A stretch of 64,000 nt of DNA from Enterobacter asburiae. GTDB lineage: Bacteria > Pseudomonadota > Gammaproteobacteria > Enterobacterales > Enterobacteriaceae. Location of the stretch: NCBI RefSeq assembly GCF_007035645.1, contig NZ_AP019632.1, forward strand, positions 1,736,001 through 1,800,000, given 5' to 3'. Under the pieces are notes generated by a model. It was not told the DNA's origin, searched no databases, and was given only the letters and a program-made list of their open reading frames with translations. Shown piece after piece: positions 51,967-60,586 of this stretch (the stretch's first letter is position 1; the number at the start of each line of letters is the position of its first letter). The translations under genes were made by a program, and so were the position numbers.

Positions 51967-54015
51967 ATGAACACTTTTTTTAAGCTCACCGCGCTGGCGG
52001 GCCTGTTTGCCATAACAGGTCACGCTTTTGCAGTGGACGATATTACGCGTGTTGATCAAATTCCGGTTCTCAAGGAAGAGACGCAGCACGCGACGGTGAG
52101 CGAGCGCGTGACCTCACGTTTTACCCGCTCGCACTATCGTCAGTTCGATCTCGATCAGGCCTTTTCGGCCAAAATCTTTGACCGCTATCTGAACTTGCTG
52201 GATTACAGCCATAACGTTTTGCTCGCCAGCGATGTCGAGCAGTTCGCTAAGCGCAAATCCGAGGTGGGTGACGAGTTGCGTTCTGGCAAGCTGGATCTGT
52301 TCTACGATCTCTACAACCTGTCGCAAAAGCGCCGCTTTGAACGCTATCAGTACGCGCTGAAAGTGCTGGAACGTCCGATGGACTTCACCGGTACTGACAC
52401 CTTTAATCTGGATCGCAGTAAAGCACCCTGGCCGAAAGACGAAGCCGAGTTGAATGCGCTGTGGGACGGTAAAGTTAAATACGACGAACTGAGTCTTAAG
52501 CTGACCGGCAAAGACGAAAAAGAGATCCGTGACACGCTGACGCGTCGTTACAAATTCGCCATTCGTCGTCTGGCGCAGACCAACAGTGAGGATGTTTTCT
52601 CACTCGCGATGACCGCCTTTGCGCACGAAATCGATCCGCACACCAACTATCTCTCTCCACGCAACACCGAACAGTTCAATACCGAGATGAGCCTGTCTCT
52701 GGAAGGTATCGGCGCGGTGCTGCAGATGGACGATGATTACACGGTGATCAATTCCATGGTCGCGGGTGGCCCGGCATCCAAAAGCAAAGCGATTAGCGTA
52801 GGCGATCGCATTGTGGGTGTAGGACAAACAGGCCAGAACATGGTCGACGTGATCGGCTGGCGTCTCGATGACGTGGTTGCGCTGATCAAAGGTCCGAAAG
52901 GCAGCAAGGTTCGTCTGGAAATTCTGCCTGCCGGTAAAGGCACCAAAACCCGTATCGTTACCCTGACCCGCGAGCGTATCCGTCTGGAAGACCGCGCGGT
53001 GAAAATGTCGGTGAAAACCGTGGGTAAAGAGAAGGTGGGTGTTCTGGATATTCCTGGCTTCTACGTGGGCCTGACTGACGATGTGAAGGTTCAGCTGCAG
53101 AAGCTTGAAAAGCAGAACGTCAGCAGCATTATCATCGACCTGCGCAGTAACGGCGGCGGGGCGCTGACGGAAGCGGTTTCACTCTCCGGTCTGTTCATTC
53201 CATCTGGTCCGGTGGTTCAGGTGCGCGATAACAACGGTAAAGTGCGTGAAGATGCCGACAACGACGGTGTGGTCTACTACAAAGGCCCGCTGGTGGTCCT
53301 GGTTGACCGCTTCAGTGCTTCCGCGTCTGAAATCTTTGCCGCTGCAATGCAGGACTATGGCCGCGCGCTGATCGTCGGTGAGCCAACCTTCGGGAAAGGC
53401 ACCGTTCAGCAGTATCGCTCTCTGAATCGTATTTACGATCAGATGCTGCGTCCGGAATGGCCTGCGCTGGGCTCGGTTCAGTACACCATTCAGAAATTCT
53501 ACCGCGTGAACGGCGGCAGTACGCAGCGTAAGGGCGTAACGCCGGACATCATGATGCCGACAGGCACGGAAGAGACCGAAACCGGCGAGAAGTTTGAAGA
53601 TAACGCCTTGCCGTGGGACAGCATCAATGCCGCGACCTACGTGAAAGCGGGTGATATGACGCAATTTGGCCCTGAACTGCTGAAAGCGCATAACGACCGC
53701 ATCGCGAAAGATCCGGAGTTCCAGTACATCATGAAGGACATTGCACGATTCAATGCCCTGAAAGATAAGCGGAATATCGTTTCTCTGAACTACGCACAGC
53801 GTGAGAAAGAGAATAACGAAGACGATGCAACCCGCCTGGCGCGTATCAACGATCGCTTCAAGCGCGAAGGCAAGCCTCTGCTCAAGAAACTGGACGATCT
53901 GCCAAAAGATTACCAGGAGCCGGATCCGTATCTGGACGAGACGGTGCATATCGCTCTCGACCTGGCGAATCAGGAAAAAGAGAAACCTGCCGTACAGCCC
54001 GCTCCGGCAAAATAA
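51967..54015 (+). CDS. prc: Carboxy-terminal (tail-specific) protease Prc
   Basis: Periplasmic PDZ protease that cleaves proteins with non-polar C termini and, with NlpI, degrades MepS (682 residues). Signal peptide about 1-22 ('LTALAGLFAITGHAFA'), PDZ domain ('VLQMDDDYTVINSMVAGGPASKSKAISVGDRI'), S41 core 'IIDLRSNGGGALTEAVSLSG', catalytic Ser in 'VDRFSASASEIFAAAMQDY' and Lys in 'GEPTFGKGTVQQY'. ATG 51967 (MNTFFKLTALAG) is the E. coli start; the frame stays open upstream through proQ's end. Confidence 0.98.
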   Translation: MNTFFKLTALAGLFAITGHAFAVDDITRVDQIPVLKEETQHATVSERVTSRFTRSHYRQFDLDQAFSAKIFDRYLNLLDYSHNVLLASDVEQFAKRKSEVGDELRSGKLDLFYDLYNLSQKRRFERYQYALKVLERPMDFTGTDTFNLDRSKAPWPKDEAELNALWDGKVKYDELSLKLTGKDEKEIRDTLTRRYKFAIRRLAQTNSEDVFSLAMTAFAHEIDPHTNYLSPRNTEQFNTEMSLSLEGIGAVLQMDDDYTVINSMVAGGPASKSKAISVGDRIVGVGQTGQNMVDVIGWRLDDVVALIKGPKGSKVRLEILPAGKGTKTRIVTLTRERIRLEDRAVKMSVKTVGKEKVGVLDIPGFYVGLTDDVKVQLQKLEKQNVSSIIIDLRSNGGGALTEAVSLSGLFIPSGPVVQVRDNNGKVREDADNDGVVYYKGPLVVLVDRFSASASEIFAAAMQDYGRALIVGEPTFGKGTVQQYRSLNRIYDQMLRPEWPALGSVQYTIQKFYRVNGGSTQRKGVTPDIMMPTGTEETETGEKFEDNALPWDSINAATYVKAGDMTQFGPELLKAHNDRIAKDPEFQYIMKDIARFNALKDKRNIVSLNYAQREKENNEDDATRLARINDRFKREGKPLLKKLDDLPKDYQEPDPYLDETVHIALDLANQEKEKPAVQPAPAK

Positions 54016-54021
54016 TCACCC

Positions 54022-54055
54022 AACAGGCACAAGGAATTGTGCCTGTTTCTTTTTG
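54022..54055 (+). terminator. Terminator after prc
   Basis: AACAGGCACAA (54022-54032), loop GGAA, TTGTGCCTGTT (54037-54047), then a T-rich run. An 11-bp perfect stem. Confidence 0.93.
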
Positions 54056-54208
54056 TTCTTCATCCTTCCGTCAGCCAGATTTCCAATTGTGTAAAGTTGT
54101 GTCTTTCTGGTGACTTACGCCCGCCGGATGCTTGAAAATAGCCGCAATACCCATACGATGTGGGTAATCGCATAGTGCGTTTTGTTAAACTGAGGTAAAA
54201 AGAAAATT

Positions 54209-55090
54209 ATGATGCGAATCGCGCTCTTCCTGCTCACCAACCTGGCGGTCATGGTGGTTTTCGGGCTCGTGCTAAGCCTGACAGGAATTCAGTCGAGCAG
54301 CGTTCAGGGTCTGTTGATTATGGCGCTGCTGTTTGGTTTTGGTGGCTCGTTCATCTCCCTGCTGATGTCGAAGTGGATGGCACTGAAATCGGTGGGTGGT
54401 GAGGTTATTGAACAGCCGCGTAACGATATGGAACAGTGGCTGATGAATACGGTGGCTCAGCAATCCCGTCAGGCCGGGATCGCCATGCCGCAGGTGGCGA
54501 TTTACCATGCCCCGGACATCAACGCTTTCGCGACGGGCGCCCGTCGCGATGCGTCACTGGTTGCCGTCAGCACCGGATTGCTGCAGAACATGAGCCGTGA
54601 CGAAGCCGAAGCGGTTATTGCCCACGAAATCAGCCATATCGCCAACGGTGACATGGTGACCATGACCCTGATTCAGGGCGTGGTGAACACCTTCGTGATC
54701 TTCATCTCCCGTATTCTGGCGCAGATCGCGGCAGGCTTTATGGGCGGCAACCGTGACGAAGGTGAAGAGAGCAACGGCAACCCGCTGATCTACTTCGCCG
54801 TTTCGATGGTTCTGGAGCTGGTATTCGGTATTCTGGCCAGCATCATCACCATGTGGTTCTCCCGCCACCGTGAATTCCACGCGGATGCCGGCTCGGCGAA
54901 ACTGGTTGGTCGTGAGAAGATGATTGCCGCGCTGCAGCGTCTGAAAACCAGCTATGAGCCGCAGGAAGCGAACAGCATGATGGCCTTCTGCATTAACGGT
55001 AAATCCAAATCGCTGAGCGAGCTGTTTATGTCTCACCCGCCGCTGGATAAACGTATCGAAGCGCTGCGCAGTGGGGAATATCTGAAGTAA
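54209..55090 (+). CDS. htpX: Membrane-bound zinc metalloprotease HtpX
   Basis: M48 protease in the inner membrane that degrades misfolded membrane proteins alongside FtsH (293 residues). Two N-terminal membrane segments (about 4-24 and 34-54), zinc motif 'HEISH' at 139-143, two later hydrophobic segments, and the third ligand region '[14 protein letters not shown]'. In E. coli it is induced by Cpx. GAGG lies upstream of ATG 54209. It is a single gene ending at a strong terminator. Confidence 0.98.
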   Translation: MMRIALFLLTNLAVMVVFGLVLSLTGIQSSSVQGLLIMALLFGFGGSFISLLMSKWMALKSVGGEVIEQPRNDMEQWLMNTVAQQSRQAGIAMPQVAIYHAPDINAFATGARRDASLVAVSTGLLQNMSRDEAEAVIAHEISHIANGDMVTMTLIQGVVNTFVIFISRILAQIAAGFMGGNRDEGEESNGNPLIYFAVSMVLELVFGILASIITMWFSRHREFHADAGSAKLVGREKMIAALQRLKTSYEPQEANSMMAFCINGKSKSLSELFMSHPPLDKRIEALRSGEYLK

Positions 55091-55106
55091 CGCTAAGAAC
55101 CCTAAT

Positions 55107-55142
55107 AAGCCGGGCAGGAGAACACTCCGCCCGGCTTTTTTT
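55107..55142. terminator. Terminator after htpX
   Basis: AAGCCGGGC (55107-55115) and GCCCGGCTT (55129-55137) enclose a small GGAG-AACA-CTCC inner stem, followed by T's. It runs into the stop of the convergent yebQ. Confidence 0.93.
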
Positions 55143-56514
55143 ATGCCTGAACCCTGGGCTGGGTCACGCGCAGGCCGCTGACGACCGCCGCGAGCGAGGC
55201 AAGGGCTCCCGCGGTGAGAAGCGCGACATGGTTGCCGTTTTGCCCGGCGAGGTTAAACATCAGGGCAACCAGTGCCGCACCTGTGCTTTGCCCCAGAAGG
55301 CGCGCGGTCCCCAGCATGCCGCTGGCACCACCGCTGCGATGGCGCGGCGCGGAGGTGATAATGGTGTGATTGTTAGGGGACTGGAACAGGCCAAACCCTG
55401 CGCCGCACAGAATCATGCGCCAGATGATGTCCAGATCGGTTGGCGATGACGGTAGCAGAGCCAGCGCGAATAGGCCTGTCGCCATCACCGCCAGCCCCAA
55501 CGCTCCCAATAAACCGGCATGGACGCGTTCAATTAAGTAACCTGCCAGCGGCGCCATCACCATGGTCGCCAGCGGCCAGGGGGTTAACAGCAGGCCGCTC
55601 TCCACTTCTGAACGGCCGACCACGCTCTGCAGAAAGAAGGGCAGAGAAACCAGGGCCAGCATTTGGGCGCAGAACGAGCAGACTGACGTGCAAATAGAGA
55701 GGGAAAAGAGGGGAATACGCAGCAGATCGACCGGCAGCAAAGGCACGGGGAGAGTGAGCTGGCGGCGAACAAAGAAGAAGCCGATCGCCAGCAGGGCGAT
55801 GAGCTCCGCGCCGGTAAGCATCAGGGACTGTCCCTGCGCAAAGCCGCTCAGCGCCGTAATCAGCAGGCCAAAGGTCAGGGCATTCATCACCGCACTCGCC
55901 ACATCGAAGCGCGGCATGGTGCTTTTGGGACCGTTAGCGGGAAGAAAGCGCAGGGCAAAGAATATAGCGACAATGCCCAGCGGCACATTAATAGCAAACA
56001 GCCATTGCCATGACGCAACGGAAAGGATCGCCGCCGCTATGGTTGGCCCGGCGGCGGAAGAGACGGCGACAATAAACGAGTTAATCCCCATGCCGCGCCC
56101 CAGATGACGCTGAGGATAAATTAAGCGGATTAACGCCGTATTTACGCTCATGAGCGCCGCGCCGCCAAAACCCTGCGCAATGCGGGCAAGCGTCAGGGTA
56201 TGCAGTGAATCTGAAAGTGCGCATAACAACGACGTGAAGGTGAAAACCACCAGACCGCATTGATACACCCGACGGTAACCGAACATATCGCCCAGGAAAG
56301 AGAACGAGAGCAGGGAAACCACAATCGCAATCTGATAGGCGTTAACGATCCATATCGAACTGGCGGGAGAGGCGTGCAGGTCGCTGGCGATGGTTGGCAG
56401 GGCAACGTTCGCGATTGCGCCGTCAAGGACGGCCATTGAGATACCAATAATGATGGTCGCTATAGCGCCATACCGCTGGGGTAAAGGCAGGCCATCGGAA
56501 AGGGTCTTTTCCAT
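55141..56514 (-). CDS. yebQ: MFS drug:proton antiporter-like transporter YebQ
   Basis: A 457-residue membrane protein of the 14-helix DHA2-like major facilitator group, close to E. coli YebQ. Motifs: 'MAVLDGAIANVALPTIASDL' (helix 1, with Asp), 'LGDMFGYRRVYQCGL' (loop 2-3 motif A), 'ALMSVNTALIRLIYPQRHLGRGMG'. Substrate unknown. It is divergent from kdgR across 179 bases, as in E. coli, and so may be under KdgR influence. Confidence 0.94.
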   Translation of the reverse strand: MEKTLSDGLPLPQRYGAIATIIIGISMAVLDGAIANVALPTIASDLHASPASSIWIVNAYQIAIVVSLLSFSFLGDMFGYRRVYQCGLVVFTFTSLLCALSDSLHTLTLARIAQGFGGAALMSVNTALIRLIYPQRHLGRGMGINSFIVAVSSAAGPTIAAAILSVASWQWLFAINVPLGIVAIFFALRFLPANGPKSTMPRFDVASAVMNALTFGLLITALSGFAQGQSLMLTGAELIALLAIGFFFVRRQLTLPVPLLPVDLLRIPLFSLSICTSVCSFCAQMLALVSLPFFLQSVVGRSEVESGLLLTPWPLATMVMAPLAGYLIERVHAGLLGALGLAVMATGLFALALLPSSPTDLDIIWRMILCGAGFGLFQSPNNHTIITSAPRHRSGGASGMLGTARLLGQSTGAALVALMFNLAGQNGNHVALLTAGALASLAAVVSGLRVTQPRVQA

Positions 56515-56693
56515 TAGGATTAAAAAAGCTCAGCGTGAAATTATTCTCAGGGTAACTATTTTAGCATTGTTACAGCCGCGATATGTCGCAGATTTGTAAC
56601 GAAGTAAACGCGGATTGATTGCAGGTGACATGACGGGAACTTATAATAAAAACCGGTTCTGATTTTTATAAAACACTCTCTATGAGGTGGTAA

Positions 56694-57485
56694 ATGGCTA
56701 TTGCGGATTTGGATAAACAGCCAGATTCTGTTTCTTCCGTGCTGAAGGTTTTTGGCATCTTACAGGCGCTGGGGGAAGAGCGTGAAATAGGTATTACAGA
56801 GTTGTCGCAGCGCGTGATGATGTCTAAAAGCACCGTATATCGCTTTTTGCAAACCATGAAGTCGCTGGGCTACGTAGCCCAGGAAGGTGAATCTGAAAAA
56901 TACTCTCTGACGCTGAAGCTGTTTGAGCTGGGCGCCCGTGCGCTACAAAATGTTGACCTGATCCGCAGCGCTGATATTCAGATGCGTGAAATCTCTCGCC
57001 TGACCAAAGAGACCATCCATCTCGGCGCGCTGGATGAAGACAGCATTGTTTACATCCATAAAATCGACTCCATGTACAATCTGCGCATGTATTCGCGCAT
57101 TGGTCGTCGCAACCCGCTCTACAGTACCGCGATTGGTAAGGTTCTGCTGGCGTGGCGCGATCGTGAAGAAGTGAAGCAGATCCTCGAAGGCGTGGAATAC
57201 AAGCAAAGTACCTCGCGAACCATTACCAGCACGGACGCGCTGTTAACGGTGCTCGATCGCGTACGCGAGCAGGGGTATGGCGAAGATAACGAAGAACAGG
57301 AAGAGGGGCTTCGCTGCATCGGCGTTCCGGTATTTGACCGCTTTGGGGTTGTGATCGCGGGCTTGAGTATCTCCTTCCCGACCTTACGCTTCTCCGAAGA
57401 GCGCCTGCATGAATATGTGGCTATTCTGCACACTGCCGCACGTAAGATTTCTGAACAGATGGGTTACCACGACTACCCGTTTTAA
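56694..57485 (+). CDS. kdgR: KdgR, IclR-family repressor of pectin/hexuronate catabolism
   Basis: Represses genes for uptake and breakdown of pectin fragments and KDG, and responds to 2-keto-3-deoxygluconate (263 residues). Winged helix-turn-helix at about 18-75 ('ITELSQRVMMSKSTVYRFLQTMKSLGYV') and IclR effector domain ('TKETIHLGALDEDSIVYIHKI', 'GRRNPLYSTAIGKVLLAW', 'LRCIGVPVFDRFGVVIAGLSIS'). GAGGTGG precedes ATG 56694. Likely targets in this window are the rhiTN-type operon (operator at 6193-6215) and eda. Confidence 0.97.
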   Translation: MAIADLDKQPDSVSSVLKVFGILQALGEEREIGITELSQRVMMSKSTVYRFLQTMKSLGYVAQEGESEKYSLTLKLFELGARALQNVDLIRSADIQMREISRLTKETIHLGALDEDSIVYIHKIDSMYNLRMYSRIGRRNPLYSTAIGKVLLAWRDREEVKQILEGVEYKQSTSRTITSTDALLTVLDRVREQGYGEDNEEQEEGLRCIGVPVFDRFGVVIAGLSISFPTLRFSEERLHEYVAILHTAARKISEQMGYHDYPF

Positions 57486-57500
57486 CCTCTGCTCGTATAA

Positions 57501-57531
57501 AAAAACGCCGCTCTGTTGCGGCGTTTTTTTT
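57501..57531 (+). terminator. Terminator after kdgR
   Basis: AAAAACGCCGC (57501-57511), loop TCTGTT, GCGGCGTTTTT (57518-57528) and further T's. It may also serve the convergent yobH. Confidence 0.93.
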
Positions 57532-57552
57532 GCCAGTCATTTCACCGGCCGA

Positions 57553-57792
57553 TTAGCCATTATCAATCACGACGGATGTCTTACGCAGAACCGGACAGTG
57601 GGTCAAGCCAACGATCCCGCTGTCAGTATGCAAATATTGCGCAGTGCTCACGCCCTGTGCTGTTAAATATTTACATTGAATCCCTAACCCGGCTGCGTTC
57701 TCGGTGCTTCCCACGAGCACACCGTAACCCGTGAGCAGAAGGCCAATCCAGACGATGGCCAGCGCAATAATTGTTCGAATGATGAAGCGCAT
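57553..57792 (-). CDS. yobH: Small secreted/membrane protein YobH
   Basis: A 79-residue protein matching E. coli YobH: one N-terminal hydrophobic segment ('TIIALAIVWIGLLLTGYGVLVG') and a conserved C-terminal part with two cysteines ('LGIQCKYLTAQG', 'LTHCPVLRKT'). Function unknown; it always neighbours mgrB and kdgR. ATG 57792 has AGAGG six bases upstream; ATG 57795 is too close to it. Confidence 0.92.
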   Translation of the reverse strand: MRFIIRTIIALAIVWIGLLLTGYGVLVGSTENAAGLGIQCKYLTAQGVSTAQYLHTDSGIVGLTHCPVLRKTSVVIDNG

Positions 57793-57899
57793 CATTAACC
57801 TCTTTTGTCGTTGTTATCATAAAGCTAGCGTAAACGGTTTTCACGATGAAACAAGTGCAGGATTCTGAAAAAAAGCGCGATGGCGGTACAGTTAGTCCT

Positions 57900-57916
57900 T
57901 GTTTAAGATAAGCGTG
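57900..57916 (+). promoter_or_regulatory. Possible PhoP box of mgrB
   Basis: TGTTTA-AGATA-AGCGTG: the first half matches the PhoP box perfectly, the second half is poor. It lies 39-55 bases before the mgrB start, and mgrB is a conserved PhoP target. Confidence 0.45.
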
Positions 57917-57954
57917 ATAACCTCGTTACATCAGGTTTTTAGACGGAGTGTGGA

Positions 57955-58098
57955 GTGAAAAAAATACGCTGGGTAATTCTGATTATCGTGCTGATAGCGT
58001 GCGTGGTGTTATGGACGCAGACGATCAATGTGATGTGCGATCAGGATGTACAGTTTTTTAGCGGCGTTTGCGCAATCAATAAGTTTATTCCGTGGTAA
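57955..58098 (+). CDS. mgrB: MgrB, feedback inhibitor of PhoQ
   Basis: A 47-residue inner-membrane peptide that inhibits the PhoQ sensor; its loss is a common route to polymyxin resistance in enterobacteria. Start GTG 57955 with GGAG six bases upstream. The chain is [20 protein letters not shown] (membrane segment) followed by '[17 protein letters not shown]' and '[10 protein letters not shown]'. The three cysteines (16, 28, 39) are present, including the periplasmic pair needed for activity. The reading frame is intact. Confidence 0.96.
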   Translation: MKKIRWVILIIVLIACVVLWTQTINVMCDQDVQFFSGVCAINKFIPW

Positions 58099-58172
58099 TA
58101 CGCATTTTTTCTCAAGGTGATTTCCTTCCTTCGCGCCAGTGGTAAAATAGACGTTTTTATTGAGGTGGTGAA

Positions 58173-58463
58173 ATGGGTGAGTTACTGAATTCAGGGCTGC
58201 TGAATATGGCATCCCTGATGATTTCTTTGGTTGTTCTGCTTGTGGGCCTGGTCATCTGGTTTTTCGTGAACCGCGCCAGTTCCCGTACTAACGAGCAGAT
58301 TGAACTGCTGGAAGCGCTTCTCGATCAGCAAAAACGTCAGAATGCGCTGCTGCGCCGTCTGTGTGAGGCTAACGAACCGGAAGAGAAAGACGCGCCGAAA
58401 GACGCGGTCGCTGAAGATAACAAAGACGAAGACGACTTTATCCGCCTGGTGGCTGAGCGTTAA
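58173..58463 (+). CDS. yebO: Small membrane protein YebO
   Basis: A 96-residue protein matching E. coli YebO. One membrane segment (about 10-32, 'NMASLMISLVVLLVGLVIWFF'), then a predicted coiled coil ('TNEQIELLEALLDQQKRQ') and an acidic tail ending 'DDFIRLVAER'. Function unknown. GAGGTGG precedes ATG 58173. It follows mgrB by 74 bases. Confidence 0.94.
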   Translation: MGELLNSGLLNMASLMISLVVLLVGLVIWFFVNRASSRTNEQIELLEALLDQQKRQNALLRRLCEANEPEEKDAPKDAVAEDNKDEDDFIRLVAER

Positions 58464-58484
58464 TCTTTTGTCCGGGAGGTGGCT

Positions 58485-59474
58485 GTGGTCTGGAAAAATC
58501 CCTGGTATGACCCCTCCCTGAAACATCACACTCCGAACGGTTTTCGTAATACCTATCCTGTTGGACATCAACCCGGCGACCTTGACCGTTGGCGCAAAGC
58601 GCGTAAAGAGGCCGGTTTACCGAAGCCACCCGCGCTGGGTTATGAAGACTTTATCCAACAGTGGTGGCAACCGGTTGAGCTTACGCAACCTCATGAAGAT
58701 GGGGTATGGTGGCTGGGACACGCGAGCGTGATGCTGCAGCTGGACGGCAATATCATCCTTACCGATCCGGTTTTTTCACGGCGCGCTTCTCCACTCCCTT
58801 TCCTGGGACCACAGCGCAAAACGCCTCCCGCTCTGTCAGTCGATCAACTCCATCAGCTTGATGCGGTCGTCATCTCCCATAATCATTACGATCATCTTGA
58901 TGACGCGACCATTCGCCGTATTCTCAAACGCTTCCCCGAGGTCAGTTTTTTTGTTCCGCTGGGCCTGGCCGGCTGGTTTCGCCGCCGGGGGGGAAAACGC
59001 GTGGTTGAGCTCGACTGGTGGCAGAGCTTCATCTGGCAGGGGATGACGCTGACCGCCGTACCGGCACAGCACTGGAGTATGCGCACGCCATGGAACCGCA
59101 ATCGCTCATTATGGTGCGGCTGGGTTATGGAAGGTCGACATCATCGTTTCTGGTTCAGCGGAGATACGGGGTATTCGCCCGAGCTGCTGTTGATACCTGA
59201 GCGTCTGGGCAATATTGATGCTGCCGCGTTACCGATTGGAGCTTATGCCCCACGCTGGTTCATGGCTGTCCATCATATGGATCCGCAATCTGCGGTGGCA
59301 TTGTGGCAGCAGCTGGGCTGCCCTCTGGCGTTTCCCATTCACTGGGGCGTGTTTGAACTGGCAGATGAATCCCTGGATGAACCTGTGCGGGAGTTAACTG
59401 ACGCGCTAGATAATTTAGCACCAGTTAATCATTCTTTCAGGATACTGAAAGTTGGTGAATATTTATCCTTATAA
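58485..59474 (+). CDS. Metallo-beta-lactamase-fold hydrolase, NAPE-PLD/RomA-like
   Basis: A 329-residue cytoplasmic metallo-hydrolase. The metal-binding motif is 'ISHNHYDHLD' (HxHxDH, about 130-139), with further ligands in 'AQHWSMRTP', 'FSGDTGYSPEL' and 'IHWGVFEL'. 'WWLGHASVMLQLDGNIILTDPVFSRRASP' is typical of the NAPE-PLD-like group, which includes Enterobacter RomA and the UlaG-like proteins. It has no signal peptide. GTG 58485 is five bases after GGGAGG; an in-frame GTG at 58479 overlaps that site. It begins 21 bases after yebO. In E. coli this place has no such gene. Substrate unknown. Confidence 0.88.
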   Translation: MVWKNPWYDPSLKHHTPNGFRNTYPVGHQPGDLDRWRKARKEAGLPKPPALGYEDFIQQWWQPVELTQPHEDGVWWLGHASVMLQLDGNIILTDPVFSRRASPLPFLGPQRKTPPALSVDQLHQLDAVVISHNHYDHLDDATIRRILKRFPEVSFFVPLGLAGWFRRRGGKRVVELDWWQSFIWQGMTLTAVPAQHWSMRTPWNRNRSLWCGWVMEGRHHRFWFSGDTGYSPELLLIPERLGNIDAAALPIGAYAPRWFMAVHHMDPQSAVALWQQLGCPLAFPIHWGVFELADESLDEPVRELTDALDNLAPVNHSFRILKVGEYLSL

Positions 59475-59999
59475 ACGAAGCGATAACGTAGTGCATATAT
59501 TCTGTCTGTAAACGCGTTCAGGAATGTTTTATTTTTATCGAAACGTTTTGCTTGCCTTCTTTTGATGCAGAGTCATAAAAATTTCATTATTTTGGTGCAT
59601 AACACTGTTTATTAGTTGGTGCATTTTAATACAGTTCGGCGCGGGTTATTAACAGTGTTTTTTCTCTGAAACAATTTGGTCGCGTTACAATGATTTAAGC
59701 ATAAGTTTTCACAAATTGTTCTAACTCAATCAGGACGTAAGATTTCTTTTCCCGGTTGCTGGACGCTTCGTAATGATTGAGCTATGTTAAAAAAGTCTTA
59801 GATTACAGCGCTTGTGAAAGCAACGCTGGGTCTTTGTTACGCAGCAGAGCTGTCTGTAAGTGATGCGCATAATTGTGCAAAACCTGACAGGCACTGTTCG
59901 AATTTGTGCGGCGGATCGAGACATGTTTAAAAATGGCTTGCCATATTAAACATAGTGTGTGATAACACGTTTTGGGTCAAACGAGGTACAGTTCTGTTT
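59475..59999. other. Long leader/promoter region of yobF-cspC
   Basis: These 525 AT-rich bases hold no credible gene. Visible are a direct repeat TTGGTGCAT (59592-59600 and 59616-59624, period 24), an inverted repeat CTCAATCA (59725-59732) / TGATTGAG (59774-59781), and a candidate promoter TTGAGC (59777-59782), 16 bases, TAGATT (59799-59804). A start there would leave about 190 bases of untranslated leader before yobF. Confidence 0.5.
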
Positions 60000-60131
60000 A
60001 TGTGTGGCATTTTCAGTAAAGAAGTCCTGAGTAAACACGTTGTCGTTGAATACCGCTTCTCTGCCGAACCTTATATTAGTGCCTCATGCAGTAATGTCTC
60101 AGTTTTATCTCAGTTAATGCCTGCGGGCTAA
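60000..60131 (+). CDS. yobF: Small stress protein YobF
   Basis: A 43-residue protein ([20 protein letters not shown], then '[23 protein letters not shown]') clearly homologous to E. coli YobF over its first 38 residues, with a different short C terminus. YobF accumulates in heat shock in E. coli. It is the first gene of the yobF-cspC transcript and ends 26 bases before cspC. Confidence 0.9.
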
Positions 60132-60157
60132 GAAAACACTCTAAGGAATTTTGCAAA

Positions 60158-60367
60158 ATGGCAAAGATTAAAGGTCAAGTTAAGTGGTTCAACGAGTCTA
60201 AAGGTTTTGGTTTCATTACTCCTGCTGACGGCAGCAAAGACGTGTTCGTACACTTCTCTGCAATCCAGGGTAACGGCTTCAAAACTCTGGCTGAAGGCCA
60301 GAACGTTGAGTTCGAAATTCAGGATGGCCAGAAAGGCCCAGCTGCAGTTAACGTAACTGCTATCTGA
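60158..60367 (+). CDS. cspC: Cold-shock-family RNA-binding protein CspC
   Basis: A 69-residue OB-fold protein with RNP1 'KGFGFI' and RNP2 'VFVHF', identical or nearly so to E. coli CspC. It is made at 37 C, is not cold-induced, and stabilises mRNAs including rpoS. TAAGGA lies upstream of ATG 60158. It is followed by a terminator. Confidence 0.98.
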
Positions 60368-60413
60368 TCGAACCGCTGCTGACTGAAGCGCTTAGCACTT
60401 CAATCTCAGACAT

Positions 60414-60441
60414 AAAGCCTCGCATAACGCGGGGCTTTTTT
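60414..60441 (+). terminator. Terminator after cspC
   Basis: AAAGCCTCGC (60414-60423), a 5-base loop, GCGGGGCTTT (60429-60438) with one U-G pair, then T's. Confidence 0.9.
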
Positions 60442-60586
60442 ATGTCCTTTATCTTTCAAAATATTACCATTTGCGGTCTTGTTAGTAACTTGTTGCAAAG
60501 CTGCGAGGTTAGTAGCACTGTTTTGCCACCTTAACCCCATCTTTTCCCGTTAAATCAGGGCGTTGTTTAACAGTCCTGGGGTTCAG

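Noticed and set aside
54185..54199. TTAAA-CTGAG-GTAAA resembling a CpxR box before htpX
   Set aside because: It ends ten bases before the start codon and overlaps the ribosome-binding region (GAGG), too close for a normal CpxR activation site.
59537..59552. PurR-like GAAACGTTTT core upstream of yobF-cspC
   Set aside because: Only the central AAACGTTT matches; the outer positions of the PurR consensus fail, unlike the clear box at purT.
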